DNA of 19,532 nucleotides from Candidatus Acetothermia bacterium (GTDB taxonomy: Bacteria > Bipolaricaulota > Bipolaricaulia > Bipolaricaulales > Bipolaricaulaceae), in the NCBI GenBank assembly GCA_011057175.1, contig DSBZ01000014.1, positions 1 to 19,532 on the forward strand, written 5' to 3'. Shown here one piece after another: positions 6,340 to 12,864 of the stretch. Below the pieces are notes generated by a model that saw only the letters and a program-made list of their open reading frames with translations, did no database searches and was not told the origin of the DNA. The position numbers and the translations under genes are program-made. Every line of letters begins with the position of its first letter. Position 1 is the first letter of the stretch.

Positions 6340-8055
6340 TCATCGCCCCCGCTTGCGGGCGGCGAGGAGCTCGTCCACTGAACGCGTGTTCAAGAGGTGC
6401 TCCGCCGTCGCCCAACCCCGCCGCGCGGTGATCGCCCCCAGCTCGAGGAAATCGAGATGGGATTCGATGTGGGCATCGGTCCCGATCGTCAGCCGGACGC
6501 CGAACCCGATCGCCCGGCGAATGAGCTCCGCGCCGAGGTCGAGCCGTTGCGGATGTGCGTTCACTTCGAGCGCCGTCCCGGCCTTCGCCGCGCGACGAAA
6601 GACCTCGTCCCAGTCCGCTTCATAGGGGGGACGTTCCCCGATCAGGCGCCCGGTGGGATGGCCGAGCACGTCCACCGCCTCGTCCTCCACGGCCCGCACG
6701 ATGCGTTCCGTCATCTCCTTCCTCCCGAGGCGAAAGTGGGTGTGCACCGAGGCGATCACGAGGTCGAGGTCGCGGAGGAGGGATCGCGGGACATCCACCG
6801 TCCCGTCCCGGGCGATGTTTGCCTCAACGCCCGTCAGGATCCGCACTTCCTTCGTGGCCTCACCCAACCGGCGCACGTCCTCAATCTGGCGCCGCAGATC
6901 GTTGGGGGAGAGGCCAGGGATGGCCGCGGCGAACTTGAGGTGATCGGTGATCGCGATGCAGTGGAGCTTCCGCGCCGCCGCAGCGCGAGCGAGCTCAGGC
7001 AGGCTGATCTCTCCATCCGACCAGTCGCTGTGGACGTGGAGGTCACAACGGATCTCCGAAAGGTCCACAAGGACCGGGAGCGCACCCCTCTCCGCGGCGG
7101 CGATCTCCCCTTGATCCTCGCGCAGCTCGGGCGGGATGTAGTCCAGGCCAAGGGCCCGGTAGATCCCCGCTTCATCGGAGCCAGCGAGGGTCTCCCCCTC
7201 CTCCGAGAAGAGGCCGTACTCGGAAAGCTTCCACCCTCGGGCGGCGGCCCGTTCGCGCAGCCGGATGTTGTGCTCCTTCGAACCCGTGAAGTACTGGAGG
7301 GCTGCTCCGAACGCAGCAGCAGGCACGATGCGCAGATCCACCTGAAATCCGTCGGAGAGCCGGACCGACGACCGTTTCGCCCCCCGTGCCAACACCTCCA
7401 CGGCATCGGGCAGCGCACAGAACGCCTGCGCCGCCTCCTCCGGTCGGTCGGAGACGGCAAGGAGGTCGAGGTCCCCCACCGTCTCCTTGCCCCGCCGCAG
7501 GGATCCCGCGGGCTCCAGCCGCCGAAAGAGCCCCGTTGTCGCTAGGTGCTTCATGAGGTCGCGCGCGAGCGGCAGCGCTCGCCCAAGGAGAAGCCGCTGT
7601 TCGACCCCCTTCCTCTCCCGGAGGCCACGCCGGATCCTCTGCTCCATCTTCTCCCCCAACCCCTTCACATCGCGGATCCGTCCCTCCCGCGCTGCCCGTT
7701 CGAGGTCGGCCAGGGATTTCACCCCCAGCTCCCTGTACAGCAAGCGGGCCGTTTTCGGGCCCACCCCGGCGATCCCGGTGAGGGCCCGCAGGTCCACGGG
7801 GAGCTTCTCCTTCAGCTGTTCGTGGTAGGCGAGCTTGCCCGTGGCCACGATCTCCGCGATCTTCGCGGCGATCGAGGCCCCGACTCCGGGGAGGTCGCCG
7901 ATGCGACCGGAGGCGACGAGTTCCTCAACCGGGGTCGGACAATCCTCCACTGCCCGCGCTGCCCGCCGGTAGGCACGGGGCTTGAACGGGACATCGGCCA
8001 GCTCAAGGAGATCGGCGACCTCATCGAGGATCCTCGCCACGAGGGCGTTTTTCAT
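6340..8055 (-). CDS. polX: DNA polymerase/3'-5' exonuclease PolX
   Basis: At 571 residues this has the standard length for bacterial PolX, a family X repair polymerase fused to a PHP nuclease. Helix-hairpin-helix segments lie at about 53-62 (LPGVGASIAA) and 94-105 (GIAGVGPKTARL). The nucleotidyltransferase palm has GSLRRGKETVGDLDLL (184-199) with catalytic D195 and D197, and the third aspartate D240 in QVDLR. The PHP domain begins at CDLHVHSDWSDG (337-348) and continues with TDH (370-372), E411 in GVEAN, SVHTHF (436-441), GHP (465-467) and GTDAH (525-529), so its metal ligands look intact. It fills short gaps and cleans 3' ends during base-excision repair. ATG 8055 overlaps the TGA of the preceding small gene as ATGA, fixing the start and indicating coupled translation. 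Confidence 0.96.
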   Translation of the reverse strand: MKNALVARILDEVADLLELADVPFKPRAYRRAARAVEDCPTPVEELVASGRIGDLPGVGASIAAKIAEIVATGKLAYHEQLKEKLPVDLRALTGIAGVGPKTARLLYRELGVKSLADLERAAREGRIRDVKGLGEKMEQRIRRGLRERKGVEQRLLLGRALPLARDLMKHLATTGLFRRLEPAGSLRRGKETVGDLDLLAVSDRPEEAAQAFCALPDAVEVLARGAKRSSVRLSDGFQVDLRIVPAAAFGAALQYFTGSKEHNIRLRERAAARGWKLSEYGLFSEEGETLAGSDEAGIYRALGLDYIPPELREDQGEIAAAERGALPVLVDLSEIRCDLHVHSDWSDGEISLPELARAAAARKLHCIAITDHLKFAAAIPGLSPNDLRRQIEDVRRLGEATKEVRILTGVEANIARDGTVDVPRSLLRDLDLVIASVHTHFRLGRKEMTERIVRAVEDEAVDVLGHPTGRLIGERPPYEADWDEVFRRAAKAGTALEVNAHPQRLDLGAELIRRAIGFGVRLTIGTDAHIESHLDFLELGAITARRGWATAEHLLNTRSVDELLAARKRGR

Positions 8056-8249
8056 CGGTGGAGGCTGACGAAGCGGCGGAACGACCGGTCGTAGGTTCGC
8101 TCCACCTCCGGCGGGAAACAGCATGCGGGGAGCTCATCCTGGGACAGGTGGTAAGCCAGGCATGCGCAGCAACTCCCCTTCCGCGGACAGCTCGGCCACG
8201 TACAGGGACATCGCTCCAGGTTCGCCTCTACGTTCGGACAGGTCTCCAT
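8052..8249 (-). CDS. small cysteine-rich protein, DUF6485-like
   Basis: This 65-residue protein has nine cysteines: C4, C14, C16, C21, C27, C28, C30, C43 and C44. The layout, CPN near the start, then ERCPCTWPSCPRKGSCCACL, YH and LPACCFP, matches the DUF6485 family of small proteins found mainly in anaerobic bacteria and archaea. The cysteines probably bind zinc or an iron-sulfur cluster; no function is established that I know of. Shine-Dalgarno AAAGGAG lies 5 bases before the ATG. Its stop overlaps the polX start (ATGA), so both are made from one message, suggesting but not proving a DNA-repair or redox role. Confidence 0.85.
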   Translation of the reverse strand: METCPNVEANLERCPCTWPSCPRKGSCCACLAYHLSQDELPACCFPPEVERTYDRSFRRFVSLHR

Positions 8250-8283
8250 CGTTCTCCTTTCGAGGTCGAGGGAAGGTCACGGC

Positions 8284-8298
8284 TATAATGCCGAAGCC
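8284..8298 (+). promoter_or_regulatory. -10 element of the phosphodiesterase-cupin-mnmA operon, predicted leaderless; possible shared divergent -10
   Basis: A perfect TATAAT (8284-8289) ends 9 bases before ATG 8299, with no Shine-Dalgarno between and no convincing -35. The expected transcript start is 2-4 bases before the ATG. On the minus strand CATTAT (8290 down to 8285) matches the -10 consensus at 4 of 6, keeping the key second A and last T, and would give the DUF6485-polX message a leader of about 30 bases containing AAAGGAG. Confidence 0.62.
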
Positions 8299-9519
8299 AT
8301 GACGAATGGGCAACAGGTACTCCAGCGGATCGTGAATGACACAGGCGGCCAGCGCCCCCACTACGAGCGGTACTCCCTCCTCGCCTTCCCGGCGACGATC
8401 GAGTCCTTGTTCGGCCTTCCCGCCTCCGGCCCAAGCCTCCAGGAGGAGCTCGGCCTCCCTCCGGCGGAGGTCGTGGTGAGCGTGATCGTGGATGGATTGG
8501 GCTACCGAAGCCTCGAGGCTTTGCTCAAGCGAGGGGTCGTGGACCTCAGCCCGTTCCTCGATGGGGGAAGCTACCTCCCCCTCACCTCGGTGTTCCCCTC
8601 GACCACCACTGCCGCCCTCGCCTCGCTCGCCACCGGAGCGAGCCCGATCCGCCATGGGGTGTTGGGGTACAAGCTGTTCCGTCCCGATGTGGGATCGATC
8701 GTGGAGATGATCCGCCTCACGACCCCTGGCGGGCGGGACAACGCCCTGGAGAAGCTGGGCCTCCCCCCTGAGCAGATCATTGCTGGGTCCACCCTCTACG
8801 AGAGGCTGACCGCGGCCGGGGTGACAACGACCCTGCTCCTGCCCAAGTACATCGCGGACTCGGGGCTGTCCAAGGCCCTGTACAGAGGGGTGACGCGGAC
8901 CGTCCCCTACCTCACCTCATCCGATCTCGTCATGCACCTCGGCCACGGCCTGGCCCACCGCGGGAGAACCCTCCTCTCCGTGTACTGGCCATCCACGGAC
9001 AGCCTTGGCCACGTCTATGGCCCGACGACCGAGGCGTTCGAGCTCGAGGTGGCGCTCGTGTTCCGCGTGCTGAGCCAGGTCCTCGACATGCTCCCCCGCC
9101 GGGCGACCCTCCTCGTCACCGCGGACCACGGGTTCCATGAGGCCGATCCGGTGAAGGACATGGTGGACTGCTCCGCCCAGCCGGCGCTGCGGGAGGGGCT
9201 CCTCCTTCCCCCGGTGGGGGATCCGCGGGCCTCGTATCTTTTCGTGCGGCGGGGGCACGAACGGGCGGTGACGGAGTTCTTCTCCCGGTTCTTCCCCCAG
9301 GAGTTCACCGTATTCACCGTGGAGGAGGCCCTGGCCCGGAACCTGTGGGGGCTCGAGGAACCGACCCCCGCCGCGCGGGTCCTGCTCGGGGACCTCCTCG
9401 TCCTGTCGTGCAAGCGGAGGTTCCTCCTCTGGCCGACCGAGGAGTTCAAGCTGCATGGCCTCCACGGGGCCCTGACCCCGGATGAGCTCTACGTCCCCTT
9501 GCTCGCCCGAGCGGCATGA
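8299..9519 (+). CDS. alkaline phosphatase superfamily protein, type I phosphodiesterase/nucleotide pyrophosphatase-like
   Basis: This 406-residue protein has no signal peptide. The two-metal alkaline-phosphatase fold is shown by D65 in VIVDGLGY, the nucleophile threonine in VFPSTTTAAL (T102 or T103), D234 and H238 in STDSLGHVYG, D276 and H277 in TADHG, and a C-terminal histidine in the LHGLHGALTPDEL block. These are the metal and nucleophile positions of nucleotide pyrophosphatase/phosphodiesterases. The family hydrolyses phosphodiester or phosphomonoester bonds; the substrate cannot be told from sequence, and nucleotides or nucleotide-sugars are the usual possibilities. It lies first in an operon with a cupin 11 bases downstream and mnmA after that. 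The start is set by the TATAAT 9 bases upstream and the absence of a Shine-Dalgarno, so it is predicted to be leaderless. Confidence 0.88.
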   Translation: MTNGQQVLQRIVNDTGGQRPHYERYSLLAFPATIESLFGLPASGPSLQEELGLPPAEVVVSVIVDGLGYRSLEALLKRGVVDLSPFLDGGSYLPLTSVFPSTTTAALASLATGASPIRHGVLGYKLFRPDVGSIVEMIRLTTPGGRDNALEKLGLPPEQIIAGSTLYERLTAAGVTTTLLLPKYIADSGLSKALYRGVTRTVPYLTSSDLVMHLGHGLAHRGRTLLSVYWPSTDSLGHVYGPTTEAFELEVALVFRVLSQVLDMLPRRATLLVTADHGFHEADPVKDMVDCSAQPALREGLLLPPVGDPRASYLFVRRGHERAVTEFFSRFFPQEFTVFTVEEALARNLWGLEEPTPAARVLLGDLLVLSCKRRFLLWPTEEFKLHGLHGALTPDELYVPLLARAA

Positions 9520-9530
9520 AGGAGGAGCCG

Positions 9531-9884
9531 ATGGTGATCGTGAAGGAGATGTCCGAGGTCCCAGCGATGGACGTGTCCCACGGGACGGAGGTCGTGGGGG
9601 CCATGAAGCGCGTCCTCATCGGCCCAGCGGACCACGCCCCCACCTTCGCAGTGCGCCTGTTCACGCTCGCTCCCGGCGGCCACACCCCCTTCCACAGCCA
9701 CCCCTTCGAACACGGCGTGATCGTCCTGCGTGGGGCAGGAACGGTGCTCACAGCGATGGGTCCCCGCGCGATCGGTGAGGGAAGCGTGGTGTTTGTCCCC
9801 CCGGGGGAGCGCCACCAGTTCCGGAACGCAGGGTCCATCCCCCTCCAGTTCCTGTGCATCGTGCCCGTGGGGGTCGAGGCGTAA
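9531..9884 (+). CDS. single-domain cupin protein
   Basis: This 117-residue conserved beta-barrel protein has cupin motif 1 in GGHTPFHSHPFEHGVIVLRG (49-68), with metal-ligand candidates H55, H57 and H61 (E60 adjacent). Motif 2 is VPPGERHQFRN (89-99) with H95. Small cupins bind a metal and act as isomerases, dioxygenases or ligand sensors; nothing here identifies the substrate. ATG 9531 was chosen because AAGGAGGAG (9519-9527) sits 5 bases upstream. An in-frame ATG at 9516 overlaps the previous stop as ATGA and would add five residues. The gene lies 5 bases ahead of mnmA in a tight operon. Confidence 0.87.
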   Translation: MVIVKEMSEVPAMDVSHGTEVVGAMKRVLIGPADHAPTFAVRLFTLAPGGHTPFHSHPFEHGVIVLRGAGTVLTAMGPRAIGEGSVVFVPPGERHQFRNAGSIPLQFLCIVPVGVEA

Positions 9885-9889
9885 CCGGG

Positions 9890-10939
9890 ATGAAGAGGAC
9901 CGCGCTCGTCGGCTTATCGGGGGGGGTGGACTCCACCGTCGCTGCCCATCTCCTCAAGGAAGACGGGTACGAGGTCCACGGGCTCACCCTGTGGCTATGG
10001 GATTCGCGAGGGAGTGAGAACCCCTGCTGCTCCGTAGACGGAGCGGCCCTCGCCGCGCGGGAGCTGGGGATCCCCCACGAGGTGGTCCCCGCGGAGCGGG
10101 AGTTCCGGGCGCTCGTCGTGGAGCCAGCGCTCAATGCCTACCGGCGTGGGCTCACCCCAAATCCCTGCACCGTCTGCAACCGCGTGGTACGGTTCTCCCT
10201 CCTCCTCCGGGAGGCGGATCGGAGGGGGATCGAGTTCGTGGCCACAGGCCATCACGCCCGCGTCCGCCGCACCGCGGGCCGCGCCCACCTCCTGCGTGGG
10301 GCAGATCCAGTCAAGGACCAATCGTACTTCCTGTACGCTCTCGGCCAGAGGGAACTCGCCCGCGCCCTGTTTCCCGTGGGAGAGAAAACGAAGCGGGACA
10401 TCCGATCCCTCGCCGCATCGTTGGGCCTGACCGCGGCCCAGCGCCGCGAAAGCCAGGACCTGTGCTTCGCTCCAGCGGGCGTCCCGGCCCTCATCGCGGA
10501 TGCGCGGCCCGGCCCGATCCTCGACCTCTCCGGCCGCGAAGTCGGGGAGCACAGGGGCCTCCCCCACTACACGATCGGCCAGCGGCGAGGCCTAGGGTTG
10601 CCCTCACCGGAACCCCTGTACGTGGTGGCCCTCGATGGGACGAGAAACGCAGTGATCGTGGGGCCGGAACGGGCTCTCTATTCCGAAGAACTCGTCGCGG
10701 GCGAGCTCGCCTGGATCGCGGGCCGGCCGCCGGGAGGCCGCTTTTCAGCCGAGGTTCAGGTGCGGTACCGCGGCGCCGCGATCCCGGCGGAGGTCAAGGC
10801 TGCGGGAGAGACGGCCCAGGTCCGGTTCAGCCAGCCGATGCGAGCGATCACCCCCGGCCAGGCGGCGGTGATCTACGGCGGAGAGGAGGTCCTGGGCGGC
10901 GGGACCATCGTCCGCGCTACCTCGGGCTCACTCCGGTAG
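9890..10939 (+). CDS. mnmA: tRNA-specific 2-thiouridylase MnmA
   Basis: This 349-residue protein makes the 2-thio group of U34 in tRNA-Lys, -Glu and -Gln. The ATP-binding PP-loop is GLSGGVDSTVAAHLL (8-22). The catalytic region is TPNPCTVCNRVVRF (89-102) with C93 and C96. The ATGHHARV tRNA-contact block lies at 118-125, KDQSYFLY at 142-149, and the second catalytic cysteine is C192 in ESQDLCF. The C-terminal beta-barrel starts with YTIGQRRGLGL. A cysteine (C93) occupies the position that is aspartate (D99) in E. coli MnmA, a known variant. ATG 9890 lies 5 bases after the cupin stop; an in-frame upstream start at 9854 would overlap the cupin and is not needed. The last 12 bases overlap the convergent permease gene. 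Confidence 0.96.
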   Translation: MKRTALVGLSGGVDSTVAAHLLKEDGYEVHGLTLWLWDSRGSENPCCSVDGAALAARELGIPHEVVPAEREFRALVVEPALNAYRRGLTPNPCTVCNRVVRFSLLLREADRRGIEFVATGHHARVRRTAGRAHLLRGADPVKDQSYFLYALGQRELARALFPVGEKTKRDIRSLAASLGLTAAQRRESQDLCFAPAGVPALIADARPGPILDLSGREVGEHRGLPHYTIGQRRGLGLPSPEPLYVVALDGTRNAVIVGPERALYSEELVAGELAWIAGRPPGGRFSAEVQVRYRGAAIPAEVKAAGETAQVRFSQPMRAITPGQAAVIYGGEEVLGGGTIVRATSGSLR

Positions 10940-11794
10940 GGGAACCCCCGCGAGCTGCGGATCGAGCGCGTCCCGCAGGCCTTCCCCGAACAGGTTCATA
11001 GCCAGGACGAACAGGAGGATGGCGATCCCGGGGAACGTGGAGATCCACCACCCCCGGAACAGGTAGTCGCGCCCGTCAGCAATGATCGTCCCCCAGCTCG
11101 CCTGCGGGGGCTGGATCCCCAGGCCGAGGAAGGACAGCGACGCCTCCATCAGGACAACCCATCCCACCCGCAAGGTCCCGACGACGATCGCCGACGGGAT
11201 GACGTTCGGCAGCAGGTGGAAGAACAGAATCCGCGCCGGGGATGCCCCACTGGCGCGGGCCGCCTCCACGAACGCGGCCCCCTTGAGGGCGAACACCTCG
11301 CTGCGCACGATCCGGCACGAAGTGACCCATTCCTTGACCGCCAGCGCCACCACCATGTTCGCGAACCCCTGACCGAACAGGGCCATCAGCGAGATGGCCA
11401 TCACCAGGTACGGGAACGCCAGCAACACGTCCACAGTGCGCTGGATCGCCGTGTCCACCCATCCCCCCACGTAGCCCGAGATGAGCCCGAGGGTGACGCC
11501 AACCACGGTGCACAGGCTGATCACCACGAGCCCCAACGAGATCGAGACCCGCGATCCGGCGATGATCCGGCTCAGGATGTCCCGCCCGAGGTTGTCCGTC
11601 CCCAACGGGTGCTGCCACATCCCGCGTTCGCCTACGGCAGGCGGCCGCAGGCGGAGGGAGAGGTCGCCGCGCGCCGGGTCGTGGGGAGCGATCTGGGGAG
11701 CGAACAGGGCCATGAAGGCGAACAGGAAGACGACGATCGCCCCCCCCACGGCGGGCCGGTTTCTGAGGAACGCGTTCCAAGACCGGCGGATCAT
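10928..11794 (-). CDS. dppC: dipeptide/oligopeptide-type ABC transporter permease, DppC/OppC family
   Basis: This 288-residue inner-membrane permease has the first membrane helix at about 17-36, then the OppC-type block HPLGTDNLGRDILSRIIAGS (62-81), several more helices, and the EAA loop EAARASGASPARILFFHLLPN (177-197) that contacts the ATPase. SFLGLGIQPPQASWG (221-235) is diagnostic of the DppC/OppC/NikC family. It pairs with the upstream DppB-like permease to carry substrate delivered by the binding protein. Its ATG overlaps the dppB stop as ATGA, indicating coupled translation. Its 3' end overlaps convergent mnmA by 12 bases. No ATPase gene follows, so the ATPases must be encoded elsewhere. 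The substrate (peptides or another ligand of this importer class) is not determined by the permease sequence. Confidence 0.94.
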   Translation of the reverse strand: MIRRSWNAFLRNRPAVGGAIVVFLFAFMALFAPQIAPHDPARGDLSLRLRPPAVGERGMWQHPLGTDNLGRDILSRIIAGSRVSISLGLVVISLCTVVGVTLGLISGYVGGWVDTAIQRTVDVLLAFPYLVMAISLMALFGQGFANMVVALAVKEWVTSCRIVRSEVFALKGAAFVEAARASGASPARILFFHLLPNVIPSAIVVGTLRVGWVVLMEASLSFLGLGIQPPQASWGTIIADGRDYLFRGWWISTFPGIAILLFVLAMNLFGEGLRDALDPQLAGVPLPE

Positions 11795-12813
11795 CGGCTC
11801 CCCTTGCCGGTGGCAATCCTCGGGTCAAGGTACGCGTACGAGAGATCAGCCACCAAGTTCAGGAGGACATAGGTCACCGCGTACACCAGCACGCACCCCT
11901 GGATGAGTGGGTAGTCGCGGTTGTTGACCGCCTCCACCACCAGCCGCCCCAGTCCAGGCCAGCCGAACACGGTCTCGATGATCATGTTCCCGCCGAGGAG
12001 AGCCCCTAGGTTGAGGGCGACCGCGGTCACCACGGGAAGGAGCGCGTTGCGCAGTGCGTGACAGGCGATGACCCGTCGCTCTGGCGCTCCCTTGGCCCGC
12101 GCCGTCCGCACGTAATCCTGGTGGATCGTGGTCAGCAGGCTCGACCGGGTCAGACGCATCGTCATCGCCATCATCCCCGCCGACAGGGCGAGGGATGGCA
12201 TGACGAGATGTCGCAGGACGTCGACGAACGCCACCCAGTTCCCCTGAAGAACCGCGTCGAGAAGGAGAAACCCGGTTCGCGGATCCAGTCCGGTTCCGTA
12301 CGCCATTCGGCCTGCCACCGGAAGGACCCTCAGGGTCACCGAGAACACGATGATCAAGATCAGTCCTAGCCAGAACCCCGGCATAGACACTCCCACCAGC
12401 GAAACGATCGTGCCCGCGGCATCCAACCACGTGTTGCGGCGGACCGCCGCAATCACCCCCGCGGGGATTGCCACGATGAGGGCGATCAGGGCCGCGAACA
12501 CGGTCAGCTCGACTGTGGCTGGGATCCGCTCCAAGATGAGCGCACTCACCGGCCGCCGATGGGCGATCGAGCGACCCAGGTCGCCGCGCACGACTCCCCA
12601 CAGAAACCGCCCGTACTGCTCGGTGAACGGACGATCGAGTCCCAGCTCGTGGCGAACGCGGGCGATCTCCTCCTGAGAGACGATTCCCGCGCGCCCCATG
12701 TACAGCTCCACCGGGTCGCCAGGGGTGAGGTACATGAGCACGAACACGACGAACGTCACCCCGAGGAACACCGGCACCACCTGAGCGAGCCGCCGGGCGA
12801 CGAAGGCCAACAC
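11791..12813 (-). CDS. dppB: dipeptide/oligopeptide-type ABC transporter permease, DppB/OppB family
   Basis: This 340-residue permease has the typical DppB start, a hydrophobic first helix (about 9-29) followed by LTPGDPVELYMG (29-40), then a periplasmic segment with ELGLDRPFTEQYGRFLWGVV (56-75) and GDLGRSI. The ATPase-contact loop is RTARAKGAPERRVIACHALRN (236-256), and NMIIETVFGWPGLGRL is a DppB signature near the C-terminus. The start codon is GTG (12811-12813 on the complement) with no recognisable Shine-Dalgarno. A hairpin lies between it and the binding-protein gene. Both would lower permease synthesis relative to the binding protein, as is common in such operons. It ends overlapping dppC (ATGA). 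Confidence 0.94.
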   Translation of the reverse strand: MLAFVARRLAQVVPVFLGVTFVVFVLMYLTPGDPVELYMGRAGIVSQEEIARVRHELGLDRPFTEQYGRFLWGVVRGDLGRSIAHRRPVSALILERIPATVELTVFAALIALIVAIPAGVIAAVRRNTWLDAAGTIVSLVGVSMPGFWLGLILIIVFSVTLRVLPVAGRMAYGTGLDPRTGFLLLDAVLQGNWVAFVDVLRHLVMPSLALSAGMMAMTMRLTRSSLLTTIHQDYVRTARAKGAPERRVIACHALRNALLPVVTAVALNLGALLGGNMIIETVFGWPGLGRLVVEAVNNRDYPLIQGCVLVYAVTYVLLNLVADLSYAYLDPRIATGKGSR

Positions 12814-12831
12814 GTGCTGGAGAGAGGATGA

Positions 12832-12854
12832 GGAGGGGCGGCCAGCGCCCCTCC
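12832..12854 (-). terminator. perfect intercistronic hairpin between binding-protein and permease genes
   Basis: GGAGGGGCG (12832-12840) and CGCCCCTCC (12846-12854) form nine perfect pairs with a 5-base loop. It sits in the 51-base gap between the dppA stop and the dppB GTG. On the transcribed minus strand the right arm is followed by TCATCCTCTC, which has no proper T-run, so partial termination or protection of the dppA mRNA 3' end is more likely than full termination. Confidence 0.55.
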
Positions 12855-12864
12855 CCGAACCGGA

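Noticed and set aside
5507..6415. 302-codon minus-strand frame over the flavoprotein and polX end
   Set aside because: It overlaps the flavoprotein and polX in another frame, is Arg/Gly/Pro-rich and has no domain. The flavoprotein frame has clear FMN-binding motifs.
6397..7545. Long open frame (382 codons) on the plus strand opposite polX
   Set aside because: It is antisense to well-conserved PolX and its translation is Arg/Pro/His-rich with no recognisable motif; such frames are common in GC-rich DNA.
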